A stretch of DNA of 51,510 nucleotides from Nocardia carnea (GTDB taxonomy: Bacteria; Actinomycetota; Actinomycetes; Mycobacteriales; Mycobacteriaceae). The translations under genes and the position numbers were made by a program. Position 1 is the first letter of the stretch. Each line of letters begins with the position of its first letter. The notes beneath the pieces are model-generated. The model was not told where the DNA came from and ran no database searches. It worked only from the letters and a program-made list of their open reading frames with translations. Positions 34,294 to 42,649 of the stretch are shown in pieces. The stretch lies in assembly GCF_029868325.1 (NCBI RefSeq), contig NZ_JARWNW010000247.1, positions 1 through 51,510 on the forward strand, written 5' to 3'.

Positions 34294-34345
34294 ATAGTCG
34301 ACCGGCTGAAAGAAAATGTCAATCATGATAAGCATATGCATAGTC
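34294..34345. promoter_or_regulatory. Divergent promoter region A with AATCATG element
   Basis: On the minus strand TTGACA (34322-34317) and GACTAT (34299-34294), 17 bp apart, form a promoter for the dehydrogenase operon. The self-complementary ATCATGAT (34322-34329), part of CAATCATGAT, overlaps the -35 hexamer. The local sequence is AT-rich against a GC-rich background. The same AATCAT(G) core recurs in the other intergenic gaps of this island, so a shared repressor is proposed. Confidence 0.6.
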
Positions 34346-34440
34346 TTCGTCGGCGGACCGCCCCTCCCGCTTCCCGGGAGCACGCGACCCGCCCTCGCGA
34401 ATATCCCTGCAGGCAGCGCACGATGGAGAAGGAACCGCCC

Positions 34441-35295
34441 GTGAAAACCATCCGCCGACGAGCAGCACTCGTCGCCCCCGGCTCCGACGAGAAAAAAGCA
34501 CGGAAAGCGCTCACCGGCAGCGCGGACGAGGTGATCCTCGATCTCGAGGACGCCGTCACCCCCGCCCTGAAGGCCGACGCCCGGTCCCTGGCCTCGGAGC
34601 TGGTCCGGGAGTACGGGCGGACCCGGCCGGTCTCGATCCGCGTGAACGGACGAGCCACCGACTGGTTCGCCGAGGACCTCGCGGCCTGCGCCGCACTCGG
34701 TGACACCCTCACCTCGATCGTGATCCCGAAGGTGGAGAGCCGTGCGGACCTGGTCACCGCCGACTCCCTGCTCGGCACCGGGACCGATGTGCCCGTACAG
34801 GCACTGATCGAAACCCCCGCCGGAGTCGGCGCCCTCGACGAGATCGCGACCGGCCCGCGCCTGACGGCGGTCGTCATCGGGTACGCCGATCTCGGCGCCG
34901 CCCTCGGCCGGGCCCGCACGGTGACCCCGCAGCAGTGGCTGTTCGTCCAGGACCGGGTACTGCATGCCGCCCGGGCGGCCGGTATCCAAGCCGTCGACGG
35001 TCCCTTCCTCGGTATCGCCGACGACGAACCCTTCCGCGAGGCGACGCGCTGGGTCGCCGACCTCGGGTTCGACGGGAAATGGGTTATCCACCCCGCCCAG
35101 ACGGCCACGGTGCGCGAGACGTTCACCCCGACCCCCGAACAGGCCGAGCAGGCGCGACGGGTGCTGTCCACACTCGCCGAAGCCGCGGCCCGCGGCGCGG
35201 GAGCCGCCCAGCTCGACGGCCAGATGCTGGACGAGGCCGTCGCGGTAGCGGCCCGCCGCACCCTGTCGATGGCAGGAGCCGGCGATGAGCAGTGA
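34441..35295 (+). CDS. CoA ester lyase of the CitE/Mcl (HpcH/HpaI) family
   Basis: 284 aa from GTG 34441 (AAGGAA upstream; ATG 34423 possible). Motifs: ALVAPGSDEKKARKAL at the N-terminus, VILDLEDAV (31-39), IRVNG with Arg67, ALIETPAG with Glu124, and YADLG with Asp150, the Mg ligands. The family cleaves malyl-, beta-methylmalyl- or citramalyl-CoA to acyl-CoA plus a 2-oxo acid. The next gene, an Mch-like hydratase, overlaps by 11 bp, pointing to beta-methylmalyl-CoA or citramalyl-CoA chemistry. Confidence 0.87.
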   Translation: MKTIRRRAALVAPGSDEKKARKALTGSADEVILDLEDAVTPALKADARSLASELVREYGRTRPVSIRVNGRATDWFAEDLAACAALGDTLTSIVIPKVESRADLVTADSLLGTGTDVPVQALIETPAGVGALDEIATGPRLTAVVIGYADLGAALGRARTVTPQQWLFVQDRVLHAARAAGIQAVDGPFLGIADDEPFREATRWVADLGFDGKWVIHPAQTATVRETFTPTPEQAEQARRVLSTLAEAAARGAGAAQLDGQMLDEAVAVAARRTLSMAGAGDEQ

Positions 35296-36289
35296 TCTCG
35301 TACGCACCGTCGGCGGCCCCTACTTCGACGAACTGGTGGCCGGCCAGATCTTCGATACCGCCCCCGCGGTGACACTCACCGACGGGCTCGCCGCCGTCCA
35401 CCAGAGTATTCTCGGCGACCGGCTGCGCCTCCCCCTGGACGCGCATCTCGCCACCGCCGTCGCCGGAGCCCCCGTGGCGCATCCCGGTCTCGTGGCCGAT
35501 CTGTCGATCGGGCAGTCCACACTGGTCACTCACCACGTCAAGGCCAATCTGTTCTACCGGGGACTGCGATTCCACCGGCTGCCGCGTATCGGCGACACCT
35601 TGCATACCACCACGGAAGTGGCCGGGCTGAAGCATAATTCGGCGAAGCCGGGGCGGCGGCCGACCGGATTGGCCGCGTTGCGAATCACCACCACCGACCA
35701 GCACGGCGCGACGGTACTCGATTTCCACCGCTGCGCCATGCTGCCCCTGCGCGAAGATCCGGCCCCGGGCGCGCCGCTGCACACCGACGACCTCTCCACC
35801 CTCGGGCCGGACACCGCACCGCTGCGCAGTGCCCCCGCCGAACTGGATCTGGCGGCCTACCGTTCACACGTATCCGGCACCCATTTCGATCCCTCGCTGG
35901 TCGGCACGACCTTCACCTCCAGCGGTGACGTCGTCACCGGCGCACCCGAACTGGCCCGCCTGACCCTCAATATCGCCGCCACCCATCACGACGAGCGGGC
36001 CGGCGCCGCCGGACGCCTCGTCTACGGCGGTCATACGATCGGCCTCGCGCTCGCCCAGGCCTGCCGCGCGCTACCCGATATGGTGACCGTCCTGGGCTGG
36101 CAGTCCTGCGATCACACCGGCCCCGTCCACGAAGGTGACACACTCACCAGCTCGCTGCACGTCGAGGCCGCCGAAGCGCTACCCGGCGGCGGTGGCACAC
36201 TCGACCTCCGGTCGTGCGTGTACGCCCATCGCGGCGACGATGCCCCCGCCCCGGTGCTGGACTGGCGGTTCACCGCCCTGTTCGCCTGA
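35285..36289 (+). CDS. Double-hotdog MaoC hydratase, Mch (mesaconyl-CoA hydratase)-like
   Basis: 334 aa, two hotdog halves (about 10-160 and 185-330). The block GLKHNSAKPGRRP then VLDFHRCAMLPLRE resembles the Mch signature (GLKENS...VLDYVRW) as I remember it; the start GGPYFDELVAGQIFD also fits. Mch interconverts erythro-beta-methylmalyl-CoA and mesaconyl-C1-CoA. The second half has LVYGGHTIGLALAQ. Coupled to the CoA lyase by an 11-bp overlap. Alternative: another branched 3-hydroxyacyl-CoA dehydratase. Confidence 0.75.
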   Translation: MSSDLVRTVGGPYFDELVAGQIFDTAPAVTLTDGLAAVHQSILGDRLRLPLDAHLATAVAGAPVAHPGLVADLSIGQSTLVTHHVKANLFYRGLRFHRLPRIGDTLHTTTEVAGLKHNSAKPGRRPTGLAALRITTTDQHGATVLDFHRCAMLPLREDPAPGAPLHTDDLSTLGPDTAPLRSAPAELDLAAYRSHVSGTHFDPSLVGTTFTSSGDVVTGAPELARLTLNIAATHHDERAGAAGRLVYGGHTIGLALAQACRALPDMVTVLGWQSCDHTGPVHEGDTLTSSLHVEAAEALPGGGGTLDLRSCVYAHRGDDAPAPVLDWRFTALFA

Positions 36290-36317
36290 TACCCATCTAC
36301 TCACGAGAGGTTTCACC

Positions 36318-37109
36318 ATGAGCACGACCGGACGTCTGGCCGGCAAGATCGCCCTCGTCACCGGCGCGGGTTCGGGACTCGGCCGCGCCTCGGCGCTGCG
36401 CTTCGCCGCCGAGGGCGCGGCGGTCGCCGTCGTCGACCTCGACCCCGCGGCCGCCGAATCCGTGACAACGGAGATCACCACGGCAGGCGGGCATGCGCTG
36501 CCGGTAACCGCGAACGTCACCTCCGACGCCGATTCCCGCCGCATGATCGCCGAAACCCTCGCCGAGTTCGACCGGCTCGATATCGTCTTCGCGAATGCCG
36601 GGATCAACGGCGCGGGCAATGCCGCCGATACAACCGAGGACGAGTGGGACCGGGTCATCGCGATCAACCTCAAGGGCGTGTGGCTCACGTCGAAGTACGC
36701 GCTGCCCCATATGATCGAGCGCCGCACCGGGTCGATCATCAACCAGGCCAGTATGGGCGGTCTCATCGGCCTGCCCGGGATCTTCCCCTACACCGCCGCG
36801 AAGGGCGGGGTCATTGCCATGACCAAGCAGATGGCGGTCACCTACGGACCCGACAATGTGCGGGTCAACGCGATCTGCCCGGGCACCATCCCGACCCCGC
36901 TGGTCTACCGGTCGCGGGTGGACCGGGGTGCGGCCGCGCCCGAGGCCGACCAGGCCGCGCTGGATGCCGACGCCGCCGCCCGATTCCCGCTACGCCGCCT
37001 CGGCACCCCGGACGATCTGGCCGCAACAGCGCTGTTCCTCGCCAGCGACGAGGCCAATTGGGTCACCGGCGGGATCTACACCGTCGACGGTGGACGCAGC
37101 GCCTTCTGA
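36318..37109 (+). CDS. SDR-family NAD-dependent dehydrogenase
   Basis: 263 aa from ATG 36318 (GAGAGG upstream). TGAGSGLG cofactor motif, Asp at the end of beta-2 (VVDLD) suggesting NAD, NAG motif, Ser in NQASMGG, and Tyr-x3-Lys as YTAAK. Third gene of the lyase-hydratase operon and followed by a strong terminator. It probably oxidises a 3-hydroxyacyl-CoA or hydroxy acid of the same pathway. Confidence 0.9.
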   Translation: MSTTGRLAGKIALVTGAGSGLGRASALRFAAEGAAVAVVDLDPAAAESVTTEITTAGGHALPVTANVTSDADSRRMIAETLAEFDRLDIVFANAGINGAGNAADTTEDEWDRVIAINLKGVWLTSKYALPHMIERRTGSIINQASMGGLIGLPGIFPYTAAKGGVIAMTKQMAVTYGPDNVRVNAICPGTIPTPLVYRSRVDRGAAAPEADQAALDADAAARFPLRRLGTPDDLAATALFLASDEANWVTGGIYTVDGGRSAF

Positions 37110-37120
37110 TCGAACGCCGG

Positions 37121-37164
37121 AAAAAGCCCGGTAGGACAGGGATTCCTGTCCTACCGGGCTTTTT
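37121..37164. terminator. Bidirectional intrinsic terminator
   Basis: A perfect 20-bp inverted repeat (37121-37140 and 37145-37164) around the loop GATT. The arms begin with AAAAA and end with TTTTT, so it terminates in both directions. It serves the rightward SDR operon and the leftward TRAP-binding gene, whose stops lie on either side. Confidence 0.95.
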
Positions 37165-37187
37165 CGGTTACTCGGACACCGATGCCG

Positions 37188-38471
37188 TCAGGCGGGCCGA
37201 CGGTCGAGCAGGACTTCCTCGAACACCCGCTGCACGTAGGGTTCGATATCGATCTTCCCGGGTGTGAACCATTCGCCGAAACCGTTGTAGTCGGTATCGT
37301 TCTCGTAGCCGAGGCCGGCGATGATATCGCTCCACTTCCCGGTCTTCTCCCGGACCGCGGTCGCGAATGCCGCGCCGTCCAGGGCCGAGTTCTCCGCGAT
37401 CCCGTCGACGATCTTGTCGTTGGCCGCGGTCAGCCGCGAGCGGGCGTCATCGGCGAACGGCACGACCGCACCCCCGTACTGTTCGATCTCCTTGACCACA
37501 TTCGCCGTCACCGGCCAGATCTTGTCCTCGATGGACGCGGAGAGGAAAACGTCGAGCCGATCCCACAGCAGCTGCCGGGCAGCCAGCGGCAGGTTGTCCC
37601 AGAGGTCGGCGTTGAACACCATATTGCCGGTGGGCACGGCCAGTCCGGCCGCAGGATCGATGACGGTATGCGGCGCGACCTCGATCAGACCGCCGATCTG
37701 CGCGGCCGACGGGCTGACCATCGCACAGTCGATGACCCCGCGCTGCAGCGCCTCGTACGCCTCGGTGTAGGCGACCGAGGTGGAGGTACCGCCCAGGGCC
37801 GACACCTGCTCACCGGCGACCGTACTGCCCACCGAGATACTCTTGCCCGCGAAATCGGACAGGCTGGTAGTGGGCTGCGCACAGAACAGCGCGTTCACAC
37901 CGGCGTTATAGGCCGGCATCATCATATGCAGGCCCTTGTCCTCGAACTCGGCGACGATCTCGGGCGTCGAGAACGCCACGTCGGCCGGCCACGCGTTGGA
38001 TTGCATGGTGCCGGTGACCACGCCCTGGTCCGACAGCACCCCGGCGTCGAGCAGGGCGGCCGATGCCGGGAACTCCTTGGGTTCGTACACCGTGAGGACC
38101 TGGCCCATATCGAGGCGGCCGTCGCTGATCGCGTCGTCGATCTCGGTGGATTTGGCGATGGCATCCGAGTACGCGACATCGAAGTCGATCTTGCCGCCGG
38201 ACCAGTCCTCCACGGCGGCGACGTACTTCTCCACGAACGATCCGGCGACCGAACCCTTGGCGCCCGGCGACTGCGTATGCAGCAGGATCGTATCCATATC
38301 CGCGAAGGCCGCCTGGTACTCGGCCTTGGTGGCACCGTAGGCGACGCTGGTACCGCCGCCGTTCGCGCCGCCGAGGCTCGATTCGGCGCAACCGGCGAGC
38401 ACCAGCGCACCGGCGGCAGCGAGAGCACCGACACGACCGGCTGTGCCCGCGCGGGTGAAGAACTTCGACAC
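37188..38471 (-). CDS. TRAP transporter solute-binding lipoprotein (DctP-like)
   Basis: 427 aa from GTG 38471 (GGGAG five bases upstream); an extension to 38606 is not signal-like. Lipobox LAGC with Cys28. The DctP fold includes YEALQRGVIDCAMVSPSAA, the conserved region around the substrate carboxylate site. TRAP systems import dicarboxylates and other organic acids using ion gradients. No DctQ or DctM membrane subunit is in the window, so it must work with distant partners or another way. It is flanked by the terminator and by regulatory region B. Confidence 0.85.
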   Translation of the reverse strand: MSKFFTRAGTAGRVGALAAAGALVLAGCAESSLGGANGGGTSVAYGATKAEYQAAFADMDTILLHTQSPGAKGSVAGSFVEKYVAAVEDWSGGKIDFDVAYSDAIAKSTEIDDAISDGRLDMGQVLTVYEPKEFPASAALLDAGVLSDQGVVTGTMQSNAWPADVAFSTPEIVAEFEDKGLHMMMPAYNAGVNALFCAQPTTSLSDFAGKSISVGSTVAGEQVSALGGTSTSVAYTEAYEALQRGVIDCAMVSPSAAQIGGLIEVAPHTVIDPAAGLAVPTGNMVFNADLWDNLPLAARQLLWDRLDVFLSASIEDKIWPVTANVVKEIEQYGGAVVPFADDARSRLTAANDKIVDGIAENSALDGAAFATAVREKTGKWSDIIAGLGYENDTDYNGFGEWFTPGKIDIEPYVQRVFEEVLLDRRPA

Positions 38472-38575
38472 TGAGTCTCCCTCGAATGGAACTGACGGCT
38501 GGAACACGATGTGAGCGGGTTGGTTCGTGCACACAACCCTCGCAATGGGAGTGAGCCGCCTCACTGTGATGATGC

Positions 38576-38650
38576 TAATCATGCGTCTGAATTTCGGCCA
38601 TGTCAATATCTATGCGCCTCAATTATCCCTGCGCATGATTATTAGTATGA
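38576..38650. promoter_or_regulatory. Divergent promoter region B with paired TAATCATGCG elements
   Basis: TTGACA (38606-38601) and CATGAT (38583-38578), 17 bp apart on the minus strand, form the promoter of the TRAP-binding gene. The decamer TAATCATGCG covers this -10 (38576-38585) and is repeated, inverted, at 38632-38641 near the rightward CoA-transferase gene. The stretch between is AT-rich. One copy would control each divergent gene. Confidence 0.65.
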
Positions 38651-38664
38651 GGTAACATCGGGCG

Positions 38665-39858
38665 GTGCCCGAGGCGGCGGTAGAAAACTCGCAGCGAATA
38701 CGCGACTGGCTGGACAGCGGTATACCCGCGCTCACCGGGCACCCCGACGGGCCGCCGCTCATCCCGCCGGGAGCTGCGGCGTCGGCGGCCCGGCGGCATA
38801 CCGACCGTATCGCAGCGATCACCGACGGCCGGGTCCGCCTCGACGGTGCCCGGTTGCTGTCCGAACGCGCCGCCTTCACCGGCTGCCGCCGCGGCGGCAC
38901 GATATCGGCCGGCCGCCACTGCCGCCTGCTGCCCACCGCCGACGGCTGGGCCGCCGTCAGCTGTGCCCGCCCGGACGACCCCATTCTGCTCGGTGCCCTC
39001 GTATGCGCCGATATCGGCGACGATCCGTGGCCGGCAGTGACGGACTGGTTGCGGACGCATACCGGCGCCGAACTCGCCGAAGGCGCGGAGCTGCTGGGAT
39101 TGGCCGCGGGCCCGATCGACACCGTCACCACCGGGGTCCCGGAACCGTTGGGCGCGCGTCCGGTGGCCGGACTACGCGTGGTCGACTTCAGCGCACTGTG
39201 GGCGGGCCCGCTGTGCGCCCATCTGCTCGGGCTGGCCGGCGCCCACGTCATCAAGGTCGAGACTCCGGTGCGGCCCGACGGCGCCCGCCGTGGCGATCCC
39301 GAGTTCTACCGCTTGCTGCACGGCGGTCACCAATCCGTGGTCCTCGATCCCGGTGACGACCGGCAGCGTCGCGCCCTGCACGACCTCGTCGAATCCGCCG
39401 ATATCGTGATCGAGGCGTCCCGGCCGCGCGCGCTCGCCGGTTTCGGGCTGGACGCGGCGGAATTCGTCGAATCCGGCGGCACATGGGTCTCGATCACCGC
39501 GCACGGCCGGGCATCGAACCGGATCGGTTTCGGCGACGATATCGCCGCGACCGCGGGACTGGTGGCCCGGTTCGGCGGGGACACCCCGCTGTTCGTGGGC
39601 GATGCGATCGCCGATCCGCTGACAGGGCTGACGGCGGCGGTCCTCGCCATGTCGGCGCCCGCCGACGGTTCCGGCCATCTGTGGGATATCTCCATGTCCG
39701 CGGTGGTCGCCGCGACCCTCGATTCCGGCTCGACCGCCGTGCCGGTCGGCGATTCGCCAGTCCTTGCTCCGCAGCGGCGCGAACCGATCGGCGTGGCACC
39801 CGAGAGCGGCCGGGACACCGCCGCCGTTCTCGCCGAGCTGGGGGTACGGCCCGGGTGA
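38665..39858 (+). CDS. Family III CoA-transferase, apparently circularly permuted
   Basis: 397 aa from GTG 38665. Residues about 168-330 are the Rossmann half that normally begins the protein (VAGLRVVDFSALWAGPLCAH at 167-186, then HVIKVE). Before it lie about 165 residues resembling the small domain that normally follows (TADGWAAV at 91-98, WLRTHTGAELAEGAELLGLAAGP). Asp291/Asp292 (GFGDDIAATAGL) match the catalytic Asp region. The tail DTAAVLAELG is the usual C-terminus. The role is CoA transfer between acids. Its stop overlaps the amidohydrolase start (GTGA). Confidence 0.8.
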   Translation: MPEAAVENSQRIRDWLDSGIPALTGHPDGPPLIPPGAAASAARRHTDRIAAITDGRVRLDGARLLSERAAFTGCRRGGTISAGRHCRLLPTADGWAAVSCARPDDPILLGALVCADIGDDPWPAVTDWLRTHTGAELAEGAELLGLAAGPIDTVTTGVPEPLGARPVAGLRVVDFSALWAGPLCAHLLGLAGAHVIKVETPVRPDGARRGDPEFYRLLHGGHQSVVLDPGDDRQRRALHDLVESADIVIEASRPRALAGFGLDAAEFVESGGTWVSITAHGRASNRIGFGDDIAATAGLVARFGGDTPLFVGDAIADPLTGLTAAVLAMSAPADGSGHLWDISMSAVVAATLDSGSTAVPVGDSPVLAPQRREPIGVAPESGRDTAAVLAELGVRPG

Positions 39859-41246
39859 GGGAGCTGCTGATCCGCGGTGCGGAGATATCCGCCGGGAGCC
39901 GTGCCGATGTCCTGATCCGCGGTGACACCGTCGCCGCGGTCGGGTCCCATCTACCGGCAACCGGCCTACCGACTCTGGAGGCCGACGGTGGAGCCCTGCT
40001 GCCGGGGCTGCACGACCACCACCTGCATCTCCACGCCCTGGCCGCGGATACGAACTCGGTGCGGTGCGGGCCCCCGCACGTGCACACCGCCGATGACCTC
40101 GCCCGCGCCCTCGCCACCGCACCGGGGGACGGATGGATCCGGGGAGTCGGCTATGTCGAAACGGTGGCCGGGTTACTCGATTCGGCCGGACTCGACGCCT
40201 TGTGCCGTGACCGCCCGGTCCGCATGCAGCATCGCAGCGGCGCGATGTGGATTCTCAACTCCGCAGCTGGGGGCCTCGTCGACCTCGATACCGCGACCGA
40301 GCCCGGGGTCGAACGCGATGACTCCGGGCACGCCACGGGGCGGGTCTGGCGCGCGGATACCTGGCTGCGGTCGCGACTGCCCGATACCGGACCACCCGAT
40401 CTCACGGAAATCGGCGCCCGGCTCGCCCGCTACGGGATCACCGGAATCACCGATGCGACACCCGATCTCCCGCAGGACTCCCTCGCCGCGCTGATCGCCG
40501 CGCGGCGGACCGGTGCGCTCCCCCAGCACCTGAATCTCCTCGGCGTTCCGCTCGGTGGCACCGGCGGGCCCGAAGTCACCACCGGCGCGTACAAGATCGT
40601 GCTGGCCGATTCCGGGCTTCCCGATATCGACACCCTCGTGGACACCATCGCACGCGCCCACGCGCTCGGCCGCCCGGTCGCCGTGCACTGTGTGAGCCGC
40701 GAGGCGCTGCTCATCCTGCTCGCCGCGTTCGACGACACCGGCGCGTTTCCGGGTGACCGCATCGAACACGGGGCGCTGATTCCGGCGGAATCGATCGAGA
40801 CCCTCCACCGCCTCGGGATCACCGTGGTGACCCAGCCGGGCTTCCTTGCCGATCGCGGCGACGACTACCGGCGCCGGACCGAACCCGGCGACCTACCCGA
40901 TCTCTATCGCTGCCGGAGCCTGACAGAAGGCGGTGTCGGGCTGGCACTTTCCAGTGACGCCCCCTACGGACCGCTCGACCCCTGGCAGGTGATCGCCGCG
41001 GCCGTAACGCGCCTCGCACCTGACAGTGCCGTGGTGGGCGCCACCGAAACACTCGGGGCGTCCACGGCCCTCGACCGCTATCTCGCGCCGCTTCACAACC
41101 CCGGCGGCCCGGCCCGCACCGTGGCGGCAGGCTCTCCGGCCGACCTGGTCCTCCTGGACCGGCCGATCGAGCGAATGCTCCGGTACCCCACCGCAGATGC
41201 GGTGCGTGCCACGTTCATTCAGGGCGAAATAGCGTTTACGCAATAG
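39855..41246 (+). CDS. Amidohydrolase family protein (amidohydrolase_3-like)
   Basis: 463 aa from GTG 39855, overlapping the CoA-transferase stop by four bases. Metal-binding motif HDHHLHLH at 53-60, a mid-protein carboxylation/metal Lys candidate in GAYKIVL, VAVHCVS, IEHGALI and SSDAPYGPLDPW with the late Asp. It hydrolyses an amide or similar bond. Translational coupling to a CoA-transferase suggests that it frees the carboxylic acid that is then activated, by inference. Confidence 0.85.
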   Translation: MRELLIRGAEISAGSRADVLIRGDTVAAVGSHLPATGLPTLEADGGALLPGLHDHHLHLHALAADTNSVRCGPPHVHTADDLARALATAPGDGWIRGVGYVETVAGLLDSAGLDALCRDRPVRMQHRSGAMWILNSAAGGLVDLDTATEPGVERDDSGHATGRVWRADTWLRSRLPDTGPPDLTEIGARLARYGITGITDATPDLPQDSLAALIAARRTGALPQHLNLLGVPLGGTGGPEVTTGAYKIVLADSGLPDIDTLVDTIARAHALGRPVAVHCVSREALLILLAAFDDTGAFPGDRIEHGALIPAESIETLHRLGITVVTQPGFLADRGDDYRRRTEPGDLPDLYRCRSLTEGGVGLALSSDAPYGPLDPWQVIAAAVTRLAPDSAVVGATETLGASTALDRYLAPLHNPGGPARTVAAGSPADLVLLDRPIERMLRYPTADAVRATFIQGEIAFTQ

Positions 41247-41492
41247 TCGGCGAGATACCCTCGACGTATTCGACGCGGCTGCGGCACTGCCCCGGGATCA
41301 GCCGATGCGGGCCATTGCGGCCCTTCCGGGCCTCCGGACCACGCTCACCGTGCCGATCGGTTCCGTCGTAACACCAGAAGGGACTCGAACTCGCCCGCTT
41401 ACCGAATCGCGGTCACTGCAGGGCCCTTGCGACCCCGCCCGTCTACGGTCGTACTGCGACACCGGCATGGGCCGGATCGGCAGGGGCGCGGA

Positions 41493-42596
41493 TCAGATGC
41501 CGACGAGGTCGGCGAGCAGGTCGGTGTGGTGGGCGTGGTCGCCGAACAGGGGCTCGGTGGCCTTGGCCCGGCGGAAGTACAGATGCGGATCGGCTTCCCA
41601 GGTGAACCCGATACCGCCGTGGATCTGGATGTTCTGCGAGGCGCACAGGGACAGGCATTCCGCCGCCTGCGATTTCGCCATGACCGCTACGCGGGGGAAT
41701 TCCTCGTTGTCCTCTTCGGCGCACATCGACGCGTACATCACCGTCGCCTGCGCCGCATCGATCGCGATCGCCATATCGGCGCATTTGTGTTTGATCGCCT
41801 GGAACGAACCGATCGGGCGGTTGAACTGGACGCGTTGTTTGGCATACGCCACGGCCATCTCGAGCACGGCCTCGGCTGCACCGAGTGCCTCGTTCGCGAG
41901 CAGTGTGCGGACCAGATCGACGACGCGGCCGATGGCTTCCGGGTCCGAACCCAGCAGGGCGGCACGGGTATCGGTCATTTCGACGGTCGCGACGGGGCGG
42001 GTCGGGTCCAGTGAGGGCTGCGCCGTCACACTCACCCCGGCTGCCCCGGTTTCGACGACATACAGGGCCACCGCATCCCCGGCCGGCGTCAGCGCGGGTA
42101 CCACCAGCAGGCCGGCCACATGCCCGAAGGCGACGTAGTCGAGCCGGCCGGTGAGCAGCGGGGCGGAGGGGTCCCCGGTGGCGCGTACCCGGGCGCCGCC
42201 GGCCGTGGTGTCCTGTGCTCCGCTGACCGCCAGGGCGCCGATCACGCTACCGTCGAGGAGAGTCGGCAGCAGAGCCCGATGCTGTTCGGCACTGCCGAGC
42301 CGCAGGACGGCTTCGATGGCGCCGGTGGTGGTGAGCATCGGCACCGGGGTGAGCGCACGGCCCAGTTCCTGGGCGACGATCGCGGTTTCGAGGACACTGA
42401 AACCACCGCCGCCGAACTCCTCGGCGATATGCAGGCCCGGGATCCCCATATTCGAGGTCAGCAGCTGCCAGGTCTCGGCGTCGTAGGTGCCGTCTTCGGC
42501 GACCTCGCGGACGCGGGTCATCGGGGCACGTTCGGACAGGAGGCGGCGCAGCGAGCTCCGGAACTCCTCCTGGTCGGAGTCGAAAGCGAAGTACAC
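41493..42596 (-). CDS. Acyl-CoA dehydrogenase, FadE small-subunit type
   Basis: 367 aa from GTG 42596 (GGAAAG upstream). ACAD fold with a weak FAD motif and the C-terminal block QNIQIHGGIGFTWEADPHLYFRRAK; the EGTxEIQR motif is absent. It is co-transcribed with a longer dehydrogenase (53 bp upstream), the arrangement of heteromeric alpha2beta2 dehydrogenases such as the steroid side-chain FadE pairs of mycobacteria. Last gene of a five-gene operon. The 246 bp beyond its stop hold no gene. Confidence 0.87.
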   Translation of the reverse strand: MYFAFDSDQEEFRSSLRRLLSERAPMTRVREVAEDGTYDAETWQLLTSNMGIPGLHIAEEFGGGGFSVLETAIVAQELGRALTPVPMLTTTGAIEAVLRLGSAEQHRALLPTLLDGSVIGALAVSGAQDTTAGGARVRATGDPSAPLLTGRLDYVAFGHVAGLLVVPALTPAGDAVALYVVETGAAGVSVTAQPSLDPTRPVATVEMTDTRAALLGSDPEAIGRVVDLVRTLLANEALGAAEAVLEMAVAYAKQRVQFNRPIGSFQAIKHKCADMAIAIDAAQATVMYASMCAEEDNEEFPRVAVMAKSQAAECLSLCASQNIQIHGGIGFTWEADPHLYFRRAKATEPLFGDHAHHTDLLADLVGI

Positions 42597-42649
42597 GGTG
42601 TAACTTTCCGTTCTTCCGTTCCGCCACGGTGATGGCGGAAAGCAGCGGG

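Noticed and set aside
41371..41400. tRNA T-arm-like sequence (GTTCGAGTCCC on the minus strand)
   Set aside because: The arms around it do not pair as a T-stem, and no matching acceptor, D-arm or anticodon arm is nearby. Not a tRNA, and too short to call an att site.
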